64,000 nucleotides of DNA from Fremontodendron californicum (GCA_030761205.1 JAULJL010000005.1:10255501-10319500); one strand, 5' to 3'. Positions 12,128 through 25,356 are shown, counted from the first letter of the stretch. Notes: a model not told the origin generated them from the sequence alone. A program made the numbers and translations.

Positions 12128-13790
12128 TGTAGACACCTAATTTTGTCCGGACCACTAAAACAGGTATGTTTTCTTCCTAAATTGATGTTTCAAAATGTAA
12201 AAAGACTTTTTTTCATCCTGCAGGTGGTACTCCAAGACTTAGTTTAAGAGGGCGAGCATAAAAAGTCAAACTCAAAAAAAAAGTCAACCCCGAAAAAATC
12301 AACCCCGAAAAAAGTCAACCCCAGAAAGTCTACTACTGAAAAAGTCAACCCACTTTCAAAATCAAGATTTGAAGTTCAATTGAAAAATGGTGAAAGAATT
12401 TTGATAATCCGAGGTCTACATTGAAAGATATGGAGTTCGAAAGTTGGGTTATGGAGATTCAGTAGAAAGAAAACCCTAATCCGGGAAATTTGGGGAAAAG
12501 TGCTTAAACGATCGAATTGGTCAAAATTGAAGGTTCCAAATGAAAGATAAGCACTGACTACGGTTAATAGAGAAGCCACTTGAAAGAAAAGTCAATCCGG
12601 GAAAAACCCGAGAATTAGGGTTTTTTGTGGATTTCGGTGAAATCGAGAAGAATTACAGAAATGGCCCGACTTGGTAAGAAAAAAGGCCCTAATGGATAAG
12701 GAATGATTAAAAATGGATAACCCAAGGCTCAATTTGAATAAAATCTAAAAATCCGACTTGTTTTTCGGCAAAACCGGGTTTCGGAGGCAAAAGGGTAAAA
12801 TTGGAAAAATTGGAAAATTGGGAAAAATAGCAAATGGACTCCGAAAATTCTAAAAATTTGAAAATCTCATTCTTAAATCATTTCGAAGAGATTGGCGAAA
12901 TAAAATCTTGATTCGGAGTTCATTTGCAAAATGGCCAAATCCCGGGTCTCTAATGTAGAAATTCAAGAAGAAAAATCCCAAAAAAATAGCAAATGAGCTC
13001 CAAATCTTTTGAAAATTTTCAAATCTCATTTTTAAATTATTTTGAAGAGATTGGCGAAAGAAAATCTTGATTCGGAGTTCGTTTGCAAAATGGCCAAATC
13101 CCGGGCCTCCTATGCAATAATTCAAGAAGATAAGTCCCGAAAAAATAGCAAATGAACTCCAAAAATTATGAAAATTTGCTAATATCATTTTTAAATTGTT
13201 TGGAAGAGATTGGAGAAAGAAAATCTTGATTCGGAGTTCGTTTTCAAAATGGCCAAATCCCGAGCCTCTATGTAGTAATTCAAGTAGATAAATCCCGAAA
13301 AAATACCAAATGAGTTCCCAAAATTATGAAACTTCCAGATCACACTTTTAAATTATTTGGAAGATATTGGTGAAGAAAAATCTTGTTTTGGAGCTCGTTT
13401 AAAAAATGAAAAAATGTGGGGGTATGAAAGGGCATTTTTGGAAGAACAAATCCAAATAAATAGCAAACGGACTCGTAAAATTTTGAAAACTTCCAGAATT
13501 CAATATTTTATTATTTTTAAAGTATTAAAAAAATAAAATTTGAATTTGGAGTCCGTTTGCCATTTATTTACATCTGGGGGGCAAAATGGTCATTTTACCC
13601 AAGCAATCGAAAAGGGCTTCTTTTGGCCTTTCAAAAAATCAGACTTGGGAAGGAAAAGAGAGTGCTAGCCTGCCAATTTTCTTGACGAAGATCCTTGAGG
13701 AGATGAATTTTCATATTTACAAATGCTTAAATAATATGCATGTTATGCAAAAAATGCAAATGAAAAGATCAAGGAAAAGAAGATCCTAAT
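12128..13790 (+). mobile_element. Element D 3' LTR, 5' portion only
   Basis: The LTR starts TGTAGACACCTAATTTTGTC immediately after the polypurine tract. The first 1.4-1.5 kb match the start of the E LTR in inverted orientation (20602 back to about 19.3 kb): AGTCAACCCCGAAAAA repeats, the GATAATCCGAGGTCTACAT block, and four diverged copies of a TTGATTCGGAGT(C/T)CGTTT unit. The copy never reaches the LTR end seen at 2927. It is truncated somewhere near 13.6-13.8 kb, where the homology fades and E leader sequence begins. The right boundary is approximate. Confidence 0.7.
12840..13560. repeat. About 180-bp tandem units in the D 3' LTR
   Basis: A unit containing AATAGCAAATG-ACTCC, ATTTTGAAAATTT, GAAGAGATTGG and AAAATCTTGATTCGGAGT recurs at about 12,840, 13,010, 13,150, 13,310 and 13,470 with rising divergence. 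It looks like an old tandem array in U3. The inverted equivalent lies in the E LTR at about 19.4-19.9 kb. Confidence 0.65.
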
Positions 13791-15008
13791 ATCACTCTTT
13801 ATTCTTTTTGATTTTTTTTTCTATTTTTCTTCAATTTTCTTGACAACTATTTTTTCATATTTTCTCAAAAGCCCACAACTGAAAGGAGATTTTTATTATT
13901 TTCACAACATTACTCCACTACAAAAGAACCTTTCTTATTATTCACCTCTCATTTTTTCAATTTTGTTTTTTCTCTTTTTTCTTTTTTTCAAAGAAGAAAT
14001 ATTTTTCATGGAATAAAAATTCTCTTTTTCTTTTCTAGAAATACCTAAAAAGGTACAGGTATGAAAAGAAAAGTTTTCAAAATAACCCCAAAACACTAGA
14101 TTTCGGTGTGTGGAAAAAGAGCAAAGCAAGTAAAAAGGGTAAAATCATCAATACAAAGTGAGGAAGTTAATGAACATATGCCCCAACAATATCAACTTGT
14201 TTAGGCATCAGGGTGCCTTCGGAGCAGGATATTAAGCTTATTACGGGCGATGTACGTTCATCCTTGCCCGGTTAATGATGCTTGTTCGGGATGTAAAAAT
14301 AAATAGCAAGAGGTCAGAAGTGTTCCTCCATGTGTTCCTAGCTTCAGTATATCTAATGGAAATTCGGCATGGCTTCGCCTAGATTCACTATATGTGGGTG
14401 AATGAGGTCCTAAAAGGCCCCAAATTGTTCCTCACTGTCGCCTATGAAGGCTAGTAAGGCACCCCAATAAAAACAGGTTCAATTCGTTAAAGTATATTTC
14501 CCTAATCCATACGGAGGATCATCACGAGAGCTTAGGTAATTTATACTCCGGAAGTATTTTGCTAGCCTATGCGAAGGATCATCACGAGAGCTAGCTACTT
14601 TACTTCCACTTAAAAGGACGAAACTCAGGTATAGAGCTCATGTTATGCAAATGCAAGTGTGTTGTGTGAGGAGGAACAACAAACCTTTCACCACCTATTC
14701 TACAACCCTTATTCTAAATGCCCCAACAATTTATTAAAACAAAGATCAAGAATAGTGTAACGCATTAACCAACCAGAGAGCAGTAATAATATACAAGGCT
14801 AAATAAACAAAGAACAAAAGTAATATGCATGTACATGAGTATGAACATATTTAAAAACATTTTATTATTTTCAAAATTCTTCTTATTATTTAAAAAATGT
14901 GAGAATTAAAATTAAATACTGAATAAAACCGACAAAATCGAGACTTTTGATAACACATGACTAATTTCAGGCCTCACTCTTTAAATGTCCCCAGTGGAGT
15001 CGCCAAGC
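13791..15008 (-). other. Element E leader, inverted
   Basis: Read on the minus strand from 15008, this follows the E LTR and repeats the layout of the D leader: PBS, a TTTAATTTTAATTC-type stretch, the GGTTTGTTGTTCCTCC block, the duplicated CGTGATGATCC block and the GATGTACG/CATCGCCCGTAATAA block. Homology to D is clear to about 14.1 kb. The remaining 300 bp (pyrimidine runs) are unassigned. No gene is seen. The gag that should follow is absent, because the sequence runs into the truncated D 3' LTR. Confidence 0.6.
14987..15005 (-). promoter_or_regulatory. Primer-binding site of element E
   Basis: On the minus strand this reads TGGCGACTCCACTGGGGAC. It lies three bases from the LTR end and differs from the D site at one position. 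It fixes the E element as minus-strand and 15009 as its 5' LTR end. Confidence 0.7.
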
Positions 15009-18000
15009 TGTCGATACATGATCCTCAGGGGGAACCCGTTCGAGTGAGGGGGGAAAAAACAGACAGAGGAAAAGACGACTTAATTCCTCTTAAACTAAAA
15101 TTGGGAGGTTTTGAAAATAACCTCGGAAAAAAAAATGGAGTCGCCACCAATCTTTTTTCGCTAGGTGAGATTGGCCACCTATTAAAACTGATTTTTATAA
15201 AATATTTTAAAATTAATTAAAACATTTTTTTTAAAACCAATTTTGAAGTATGCGCTTCGAACCGGAGAAAACAAGTGCGGGTTTGGGAGTCGGTTACATG
15301 CAGGGAAGGATTAGCACCCCCACAACAACCGTAATAAATGGTACCTTATTAGTCATGTGTTATCTCAAGTCTCGATAAAAGTTGGTTTTAAATTTGATAT
15401 TTAAAAATAATTCCCTAAAAAAAACAATCATATTTTATTTGAAAATGATCCGAAATTTATTAACATAAAATTTTCCATGCTTCCCGACAAACTTGGCAAA
15501 ACATGGAATTTTTCCTTGTTTTTGAAATTCTCCGAATCACCCTCGTTTTTTTTTTTTTGACAAAAAAAATATTCCGTCATTAATGATAATTGATGATATT
15601 CTCCCCGGCAGACCCAGCAGAAAACTCATGAATTATTTTAACTCGGGAATATTCTTGTTTTATAAAAACAATATTTATTTTTATTGCATTAAAAATCATT
15701 TACCAAAAAAATGGTTATGAATATGCAAATTATTACTAAGGCACAAATATGACCTAATCTACATGTGCAATTATCATAGCATTACACATTTATAATGACA
15801 TGGCATGCTTGACATGGCAAGGTCTAGATGACATGGCATAAGAATGAAAATCATGTGAATGAAATCGACATGGCAAACATAAGCTTGGCGAACTAAATGA
15901 CATGGCAAACAAAATGATATCGCATAAGAATGAATGTCATGTAAGTGAAATCGACATGGAAAAAAAATGACATGGCATATGAATGACATGGCACGAAAAT
16001 AACATAGCATGAGAATGAATGTTGTGGCAAACGAATGACATGGCATAAGAATGAATGTCTTGTGAATGAAATCGACATGGCATATGAATGACATGGCATA
16101 AGAAGGAATGTCATGTGAATGAAATCGACATGGCAAACAAAATGACATGGCATATGAATGACATGGCATATAAATGATATGGCATAAGAATGAATGTCAT
16201 GTGAATGAAATCGACATGGCAAACAAAATGACATGGCATACAAATGATATGGCATAAGAATGAATGTCATGTGAATGAAATTGACATGGCAAACAAAATG
16301 TCATAGCATATGAATGACATGGCATAAGAATGAATGACATGTGAATGAAATCGACATGGCAAACAAAATGACATGGCATATGAATAACTTGGCATATAAA
16401 TGATATGGCATAAGAATTAATGTCATGTGAATGAAATCGACATGGCAAACAAAATGTCATAGCATATGAATGACATGGCATATGAATGAATTTCCTGTGA
16501 ATGAAATTGACATGGCATATGAATGACATAGCATAAGAATGAATGTCATGTGAATGAAATCGACATAGCAAACAAAATGTCATAGCATATGAATGACATG
16601 GCATATACATGACCTAATTTATGGATGACATGGCATAAGACATGGCATGAGCAGATGGTTACATGGCCAAATGACATGGCATGCTAAATGAATGACATGG
16701 CATGTGAATGGATTACATGACATATGAATGGCATGGCTGAATGATATGGCATGAACAATGTTGACATGACCTAATCTATGAATGACCTAGCATGGCCGAA
16801 TGACATGGCATGAATAGTGATGACATGGACAAATGAACATGGCATGAATGACATAACAAAAATCATAATGTCATGGCAAAATAATTAATGACATGGCATG
16901 CCTAACTTGGCAAAATCATAATGACTTGGCAAAAGAATTAATGATATGGCATGCTTGACATGGTAAAATTTAAATGAGATGACAAAAATAATAAATGACA
17001 TGGCAAAATCACAAAATGACATTATCATAGAATATCCATAATCATATCATAGTTAAGATAGCAACATGAAATTTAAATCATAAAATGACATCACCATGGA
17101 ATATTCATACATATAGGATTTGCATGACTAAGATAACAAAAATTAAATGTCATGGAATATGCATGAACATGGAAAAGGCATAATTAAAATGACAAATGTA
17201 AATATCATGGAACATGCATGATCATGGAATTAATTTTTCATGTGAGGAATCACATAAATGGCATATGTCGAAAAATATTACCGTACTCCCCGGCAAACCC
17301 GGCAAAGCTTGGAAAATAATTCTTTCATATGACACTAACATGATTCCGAGTAAAACAAAAACCATACGTTTCGATTCCATAAACACGTGCATTGAATAAT
17401 TTCCTAACCTTCCCGGCAAAGATCGGGAACTAATTCTCGCCAAATGTTTAATAAAACAAAAAATATGTTTTTATGACAAATTAAGTAAAACCATTTTAAA
17501 AATGCAATGCATGGGGATGTATTTCTTCCTTGAAGTAAGGACATCCGTATACCTAAAAATGTATCCGACTACCTTAGGAAGATACTTAAATAGAATTTTC
17601 AAAATCGAAATACTTTGGGCTTGGATTTCAAAAATTAGAATTTTTAGGATGAAAATTAGGCCTTGGCCGAACCCCTCTTTAAAAGCTCTATTTTTTCTAG
17701 TTTTGAAACCTGGGTTGACCACCCTTGAACCGACTTTGATAAAATCAAATTTTATGATTGAAATGACATGGAAATTAACCTAAGACAGTAACCAATGTCC
17801 CAAATCAGCCCCCTCTTAATATCATAACCAAAACAGAAAATTACTATTTCTTAAAAACAAATCTAACTCTCATAGGCAGTTTTGAAAACCTATTTTTTTG
17901 CCTTTCTAAATAATTTCAAAAAAAATTGTAAAAATTAGGGTAGACCTAGGATATGTTGACCTCCATATGAGAAAATCAACTTAATTTTTGGAGCATGGAT

Positions 18001-20602
18001 GCTATGATCAAATTTTACCAAAATCACGATAGTGGGTTAAAAACTGCTTTGTCAAAATCCATTTTTTCAACCATGGTAAAAAAATCTAAAAATCATGAGA
18101 CAAATACTATGGCATCCCCTAAATGACTAATGCATGTGGTAAAAAGATAAATTTATTTTGAACATGGATGAGTAGTGAAAAAAATCCCATAGTCAGAATA
18201 CCCAATCTAAACTATCACTCTTCCAACTAGCATAGGCCAAGGATTTTTGGCTTGAGATCATTAGTTGATCTTGGCCAAAAACCTAGTTGAAATGTCATGA
18301 AATGCATGATTTTCAGCCAACCAACCATTTGACAATGAATCAACCAACAGTTAAGAACATGAACACAACCAAGCAAGCAAGAACAAGCACAAAAATGGCC
18401 TAGACCATTCAACCAAGGCTAAATGTAAGAGGAAAATTTTGCTAAACCTTGTTATTTGATAAAAAGAAGAAGAAATCTTTAGAAACTTGCTTTGTAAAAC
18501 AATTTTATTTCATGAAAGAAAATAAAAAAGAATAAGAATCATAATTCATATGGACAAAGAGATAGAGAACATGGAAGCAAAAAATAATGAAAGAGGTAGA
18601 GAGGAAATAGCTACCTAGCTTAAGCTTTCTAATCAATGAGTAGTAAAAATGCCTTAGCAAAAAAAAAAAAAAATGAATTCTCCTCTCTTTTATTTTTCTT
18701 CCTTCTTTTCTCTCAAGAGTATATTGGAAAACCTTAAGAAAAAATGAAACCTTTTTTTTTCTCTTCCTCTTGGCTGACCCCCTCTTAATAACCTTGGAAT
18801 TTTTTTTTTTTTACCCCTTGTCATGCTTCCCATTCTCCTCCAACATCCATTTTCACATGGCCAAAAATGTTCCCCCTAAATGCCTATTTTCCTTAAAAAT
18901 AGGGAGCTTGTCCCCTATTTGCATGGTGCTTTCCTTAAAAATAAGGTTTCCTAGCCTCCCATTGGCCAACAATGCCACCTAGACTATTCTTGTCTCCTAT
19001 CTCTTAAAAAATATCTTTGCCATTTGTCAAGATCATGGAGGCTACTACAAAAATATCCACCTACATGGCATTATTTATCCTATTTGGCATCATCTTATTA
19101 ACTTCACATGCTCTTCACATGGCCTTGCAATTAGGAGCTTTCCCATTGGCTTAAAATGCCATGTAGGCAAAGTAGTGGAGAATCTTGTCATTGTAAAAAT
19201 GTCATATTGCTATCTATCCATAGCCATTTGATCCAAGATAATCACACAGCCACCTTCATCCAAGGGCTGACCAAAAATGGCCTGGAAATTTCCAGGCCAT
19301 TCATCTTTTTTATTTGCAAATTGGCCCTTTTCGGTTTCTTTGATAAAATTGCATTTTGGCCTCCAAACTTAATTTAATTGCAAACGAACCCCAATTTTGG
19401 ATTTTTCTTTTCCAACTCATCCCATCCAATATAAAAATCATTTCTGGAGGTTTTCATATTTTTTCGAGCTCGGATTCTATTTTTCCCGAATTGTTCTCTA
19501 AAGTTTCGGTTTAGTGCCTCCCAAAATTTAGCCTTTTCATTTGAACTCCTATTCCAGATTTTCTTTCTCCAATCTCTTCCAAAAAATATAAAACTCAGAT
19601 CTGGAAATTTTCATAATTTTCTGAGCTCGTTTGCTATTTTTCCCGGAATTTTCTTTTGGACTTTTCGGTTTAGTGCACCCGAACTTTGTCTTTTTCCATT
19701 TGAACTCCGATTCTGGATTTTTCTTCACCGACCTTCCATACAATATAAAATTCAAATATGAAAGTTCTTATAATTTTCTGAGCACGTGTCCCATTTTTCT
19801 CGGATTTTCTAATATTACCCTTTAACCCTCGAAACTTCGGTTTTACTGAAAACGAGTCCAATTTTCTGATTTTCTTTTTCCACCGCCTTTTTTATATATT
19901 GAATTTGAGTTGGTCCAAAAACGCCCAATTTTTACGACCGAATTCCCCTCTGATTTATTTTCCCTTTTTCAATATCGGAAATTTTCTCGTTTTTTCGTTT
20001 TTCCTCTAACTGGCTCTTCTTGGGATCCACTTCAAACTGGGCCTTGGGCTATTTTTATTTATTCATTCTTTATCAACTGGGGGCTTCAATTTCACCGAAT
20101 CGGGCCATCTCTGTAGTTTTCCCCAAATCCGTGAATTTCTTATTAAGTCCTTATTTTCCTTCAAACCGCACCTTCCTTCAACTTCGTTTCCAAAATCGGA
20201 CCTTCCAATATCCGTATTTATTGATCTTATTCCATTTGGCACCTCCAATTTCATCTGATTTGATCGTTTACGCACTTTTCTCCAAATTTGCCGAATTAGG
20301 TATTCCCCTACATTGAATTTCCGCAACCTATCTTCTGAACTCTATATCTTTCGATGTAGACCTCGGATTATCAAAATTCATTCACCATTGTTAAATTCAA
20401 CATCGAATCTTGATTTTGACTGGGAGTGAATTTTTTAGTGGTTGACTTTTTGGTGTTGACTTTTTTCGAGTTGATTTTTTATGCTGACCTCCGAAACAAA
20501 GTCTTGGGGACCCATCTATGGAATGGTGGAAGTCTCTTTGTGTTCCAGGAAGTTGAAAAGGAGAATCTGCTAAGGGGGCTCGGACAAAATTAGGTATCTA
20601 CA
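15009..20602 (-). mobile_element. Element E 5' LTR, 5.6 kb (Ogre/Tat-like)
   Basis: Read on the minus strand it starts TGTAGATACCTAATTTTGTC at 20602, the same start as the D 3' LTR, and ends ...CGACA at 15009, the same end as the D 5' LTR. It is the only apparently full-length LTR of this family here, and its 5.6 kb length fits Ogre-type elements. It contains the CATGGCAT satellite (15.77-17.0 kb) and the inverted equivalents of the D LTR blocks at both ends. No coding potential is recognised. No target-site duplication can be tested because its partner LTR is missing. Confidence 0.75.
15770..17000. repeat. CATGGCAT-based satellite in the E LTR
   Basis: The array is built from GACATGGCAT(A)AGAATGA and GAATGAAATCGACATGGCAA phrases. 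They are arranged in longer composite units of roughly 60-130 bp that are clean at 16.0-16.6 kb and decay on both sides. Frames stay open on the minus strand because the unit is stop-poor; the resulting His/Cys/Phe-rich peptides are not credible proteins. Confidence 0.85.
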
Positions 20603-21850
20603 GGTGATTTATATTGGGTTAAATATTTTGAGCCAAATAACATAAGTCCATTAGATTCCTACAACATCTTCAAATTTGTGATAGCAAAATTAGATCAAGA
20701 AGAATGGACTCTGTGATTAATAAATGTCCAATACAAATGCGTAGAATGGGTCCAAACCCATTAGTTTATCCCATTAATAAGATATTTATTTTATGAAAAT
20801 AAAATATATATTTATCTTATTATTGGATTTATATTTTTGGATATTAATTATAATTTATTTATAAACTAATTTTGAATTAGCTTAGTTATAAATGAAATAT
20901 AATTAAGTGATAAAAATAAAATAAAATTCTATCTTTTATATTCAATAATGAGACTTCTAATTAAAATGGGATTTTCAAGGAGATATAAAAAAGGGTTTAA
21001 GCTATCCTACGAATTTTAACTAATACATTTTTTTTTTGAAAAGAGAGAGAGAAATTAAAAAACACATTAAGAGTTTTTCCTTTTGATCAGTAAAAATAAA
21101 GTGGCCATACACTTGGTGCTATCACTCTTGGAAGATATTGTAGAAGGTCTCTTAGTGGTATCTATAGAAATATACAAAGAAGTTCATAGGATTTCCTTAT
21201 TTTTTTGAGGTATGTTTCTAAAATCATGGTTACATATTACCCACAAGTTTTTTTTTTTTTTTATTCATATCTTTCCACTGTAGTTGCATAGCATAAAAAA
21301 TTTAAAACCTCCATTTTTTATTTATCTTTTAATTACATTATACATATACTAGGGTTATTTTTTTTTAATTGGTATTAGAGTGATCTTATGGTTAATAAAC
21401 AAAAATGTATGATTTTTGTTTATGCTTATGGAATAATGGTTTTACCCTTGATTCATGGTTAGAGGAATTTGTTTGCTGCACTTTTTTGGGTTTGTAATTT
21501 TGAATGCCATATCATTAATTTTTCTAGACTTTCTCTCAGGTTAATTTTAAGTAATTTACACTTTAATTGATTTAGAATGATGTAAACCCTAACTTGAGTA
21601 TAGGTCTTCTTGTATCTTTATTATTTTATTTCTATATGAGTGTTGCATATGAGAAACAACCATACGGTCAGAACCCTAATTCGATGAGGATCAAGACGAT
21701 GGTGGAGCCGACATTAACAATCGCCAAAGGGCGGCGCATGGATTCCGCATGCCAGGCATCCCGAGAAATTCTTGAAATCATAATTTTTTTCGATGATTTT
21801 TCTAGAAATTGATTGGCACAATTAGCTTGGGAACATCTTGTGGAGCTTGC
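20603..21850 (+). other. Probable fragment of an LTR with iMet-type PBS
   Basis: This AT-rich stretch has no recognisable gene. TTGGTATTAGAGTGATC at about 21370-21386 resembles a primer-binding site for initiator tRNA-Met, which would make the preceding 0.7 kb (from about 20,610) an LTR. No partner LTR is visible. An open frame at 21594-21812 has no domain I recognise. The segment ends at the insertion point of element F, and the sequence after F (27.0-27.2 kb) may be its continuation. Confidence 0.35.
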
Positions 21851-22193
21851 TGATGAGGTCTCAACTACAAAGTACAGTAAATGGTGAAATGAAGAAGAAG
21901 AACAGAAGAGAAGAAGAACACGCTAGAAGAAGAAATAGGGAGTCAGTTAAGAGAAAGAAGAAAAGAGAGAGAACATAGAGAATATGAGAGGCAACAAATA
22001 GTGTATATTCATATTGCCCTCTGCTGTAGTGATCATTGCAATATATAACAACCAGGAATCACGGTTCCCAAGATAACAACCAGTAAGGAAATACCAAGAA
22101 TTACAACAATGCCACTAACATACTAAAATCAATAACAACTCAGCTACCCCAAACGCATCATTTCATTAAACCCTTTTGAGTGTGCCTGCATCA
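21851..22193 (-). repeat. Element F 3' LTR
   Basis: This 343-bp LTR runs from TGATGAGGTC to CCTGCATCA. Compared with the other LTR it lacks an internal stretch (TCACTTCACTAACGG region). It is flanked on the left by CTTGC. Confidence 0.88.
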
Positions 22194-22197
22194 ATAC

Positions 22198-22720
22198 CTC
22201 TCTGTACAGACAATTCTTGTCCTCAAGGATTGAAGTTTGGAAACTTCCATTGTAACTCGTGGAGAACTTTCCAGGAAGCATCCTCGGGAAATGCATTTGT
22301 CCACTGCACTAACACCTCAGTAACTACACGATTGTCTCGTTTCACCATTCTCCTCTCTAAAATCTATGCATGCTCTTTAATCATGGTACAATCACTGTCC
22401 ATAATTGGTAACTGTGACTGATAAGGATTGTTACCAATATACTTCTTCAATTGGGACACATGGAATGTGGGATGAACCTTAGACCCAGGGGGCAATTGTA
22501 ACTTATATGTCATTTTACCAGCCTTCTCAAGTATTTGGAAAGGTCCAAAATATTTAGAAGCTATTTTTAGGCATCTTCTATGACTTAAAGTCTCTTTTCT
22601 GTAAGGCTGCAATTTTAAGTACACCAGATCACCCACTTGAAACTCTCTGTCAATCCTTTTTCTATCAGCCAAGCTTTTCATTCGGTATTGTGCCCCCATA
22701 AAATAGAACTTAAGCATTTT
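22198..22720 (-). pseudogene. F integrase C-terminus with chromodomain-like tail
   Basis: On the minus strand the reading KRIDREFQVGDLVYLKLQPY is followed by a GPFQILEKAGKMTYKLQLPP stretch and FHVSQLKKY. This is the integrase C-terminal SH3-like module of chromoviruses. Past the stop at 22364 the homology continues in another frame with VLVQWTN, DASWK and FP motifs, the core of a chromodomain. Such a domain targets integration to modified chromatin. The frameshift separates it from the integrase here. Confidence 0.8.
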
Positions 22721-23666
22721 GATAGTTGCTTCTCTCTAGTGTAAGATCCTATTCACAGTAGCTATCAGTGACTCTCCTGCTAAATAAGGAAGATATACAA
22801 GAGGTGCTTGGCCATACACAGCTTCGTATGGAGTGGTGTTGATGGTAGAATGATGTGAGGTGTTGTACCACTATTCTGCTAGTGCCAACCACTAGTTCCA
22901 TGCTCTTGGCCTTTCCCCTGTCATACATATAAGATAAGATTCCAAGCATCGATTCACCACTTCAGTTTGACCATCAGTTTGAGGGTGATAGGCTATTGAT
23001 AGCTTCAGTGAAGTTCCAAATCGCCTGAACAACTCCTTCCAGAATTGGCTCATAAAAATCTTATCTCAGTCTGAAACAATACTAGAAGGTGTGCCATGGA
23101 GTTTAAAAATGTTTTTTAGGAACTCCTGGACTACTGTTAGTCTAGTAAATTGTGAGCCAAAGCCACAAAATGTGCATACTTAGTCAACTTATCGACCACC
23201 ACAAGAATTAGACTCTTCCCTCTAGACATTGGTAACCCTTCGATGAAGTCCATGCTTATATCAGACTACATCATTTCAAGTACAAGCAGGGGTTGCAACA
23301 ATCCTGGACTAGCTGAGGAATCGTATTTACATTATTGACAAGTGTAGGATTCCCTCACCATTCTTCTGACCTCTTTTCTCTTTCCAAACAAAAAAAATTA
23401 GAGATTATGTTGATGGTTGCTTGAGATCCTGAGTTGCCACCAATAGGACTCCCATGAAAGTATACCATTAACTTTTGCTTCAGATCAGGTTCATTACCTA
23501 CCAGTAACTTACCGTTTCTTCTCAACTGGTTAACAATCCAAGTATACTTGGAATTCTGATCAGGGTAGTTCTCAAGATTAGTGATAATCTTCTGTAGCTT
23601 AGGATCACTTTTCCAAGAATTTTGAACTCTCTGCATCAGACTAGTTGTCATTACTAATAAGGCCAT
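22721..23666 (-). pseudogene. F integrase (broken)
   Basis: Minus-strand pieces show the integrase spacer and catalytic core: an HGSPIGGNSG zinc-binding-side segment near 23.4 kb, an ISMDFIEGLP motif with VVVDKLTKYAHF near 23.2 kb, a decayed SD segment near 23.05 kb and the PLHTKLCMA-type segment near 22.8 kb. Stops and frameshifts occur throughout. The enzyme would have inserted element DNA into the genome; this copy is dead. Confidence 0.75.
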
Positions 23667-24270
23667 TAACTAAGAATCCTGAACAGTAGGCTTCCAAGAT
23701 AAGCTGTCAGCAATAGTGTTACTTGCTCCCCTCCTATAGCAAACCTCATAGTCGTATCCCATCATTTTGGTAACCCATTTCTGTTAAACAGGGGTGGTAG
23801 CTTGTTGATCCAGAAGAAACTTCAAACCATGGTGAATAGTCTTGATTTTGAAATGTTTGCCTACCAAATAGGCATTCCATTTCTTAACAGCCATAAAGAC
23901 AACTAGCATTTTCTTCTCATAGATTGAGAGTGTTGGTGTCTAGGTGCCAGTGTTTTGTTGTAGTAAACTAAAGGCCTTCCTCCTTGGGACAAAACAGCAC
24001 CAATTCCAAATCCTGATGCATCAATTTCAATAACAAATTCTAAAGAAAAATCTGGTAAGGCCAATACAAGAGTTGTAGTCATGGTTGTCTTAAGCTAAGT
24101 TAAGGATTAAGTGGCAGCCTCATTCCATCCCCATGCTTCCTTCTTCAGTAGGTCAGTCAAGGGCTTGCAAATGATTCCAAATCCTTTTATGAATCTCCTA
24201 TAGTAACCAGCTAACCCCAAAAATCCTCTTAACACCTTAATTGATTTTGGGATTGGCCAATCTAAGATAC
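23667..24270 (-). pseudogene. F RNase H domain (broken)
   Basis: Directly after the RT, minus-strand frames read GFLGLAGYYRRFIKGFG, then an EIDASGFGIGAVLSQ motif containing the first catalytic Asp of Ty3/gypsy RNase H, and YYNKTL. Frame changes interrupt it. Its position between RT and integrase fits the gypsy order. Confidence 0.75.
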
Positions 24271-24930
24271 TCTAAATCTTCCCTTTATCCATCTCTATCC
24301 CTTTACTAGAGGTCACATGACCCAAGTAATCTATTTTCCTGGCACCAAACTCACATTTACTCTTCTTGACAAAGAGTTGGTTGTCATTGAAGAGCTCAAA
24401 AATTAGTCTTAGATGGTCTAAGTGTGTGTTCCAATCCGTTGAATAGACCAATATGTCATCAAAAAACACCAATACAAATCTCCTCAGGTAAGGTTTAAAA
24501 ATCAAGTTCATTAGACTCTGAAATGTTGAAGTGGCTTTTGTGAGCCCAAAAGGCATCACCACGAACTCATAATGGCCCTCATGTGTTTGAAAAGTTGTCT
24601 TGTGAATGTCATCTTCATGCATCCTAATTTGGTGATAACCAGATCTTAAGTCGAGTTTCAAAAAATAAGTTGCACCTGCCAGTTCATACAACAATTTATC
24701 CACCAAGGGTATTGGGAACTTTTCTTTGATTATAAGTTGATCTAGTTGCCTGTAATCAACATAGAGCCTCCAGGATCCATCTTTCTTCTTGACCATGACT
24801 ATAGGTGAATCAAAAGAGCAGTTGTTGTCTCTAATAAGTCCATCTTCCAACATCTTCCTGATTAACCTCTCAATTTCAGTCTTTTGGATAGCAAGATACC
24901 TATAGGGTCTTATTCTTACAACCGGGCTTT
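24271..24930 (-). pseudogene. F reverse transcriptase (mostly readable)
   Basis: A 193-codon open stretch (24272-24853) covers most of the RT. It contains SPIVMVKKKDGSWR, YRQLDQLI, the LDLRSGYHQIR motif, VMPFGLTKA and the catalytic box FFDDILVYS (usual form YxDD, with Phe variants known in chromoviruses), then KCEFGARKIDYLGH. The start is missing and the reading frame is closed on both sides, so it is a remnant. It copies RNA into DNA in active relatives. Confidence 0.9.
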
Positions 24931-25356
24931 CATTTTTTAGAGGTATCCTATGGTCTTGAGCTCTGTAAGGGGCAACTCTTTTGGCATTACAAATGCCTCT
25001 TGATACTCTTCTAACAACTGTTTCAAGGCTGACACCTCATGGTGATCAGTTGTTCTTTCAACAATGATAGTACATAGTTGAGTTTGAGGAGTGACAAACA
25101 ACATGTAGGCACAAGGATGGTGCTTGGTTCCTGTGATCAATGGAAGCAGCAGCTTAGAAGCAAGTTTCTCATTCACAACTTAGATTAGCCCAGGCTATAA
25201 TCCTATTAGTGTCCTTCAATTTGAGTAGAGTTGGAACTACATTGTCAATACAGAGAAGTCCTAGAGAATGGATCCCAAAGTAATTAACCACTTACCCCTA
25301 CAACCAAATCACAGCCCTTTAAAGGAAGCACCATGAAGTCTGATGAAAAAGACTCC

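Noticed and set aside
15774..16610. Minus-strand frames of 125-137 codons rich in His, Cys and Phe
   Set aside because: Products of the CATGGCAT satellite inside the E LTR.
15770..17000. CRISPR-like array
   Set aside because: Tandem satellite without unique spacers, in a plant retroelement LTR.
21594..21812. 72-codon frame as a host gene exon
   Set aside because: No recognised domain, no continuation past stops, next to a degraded retroelement.
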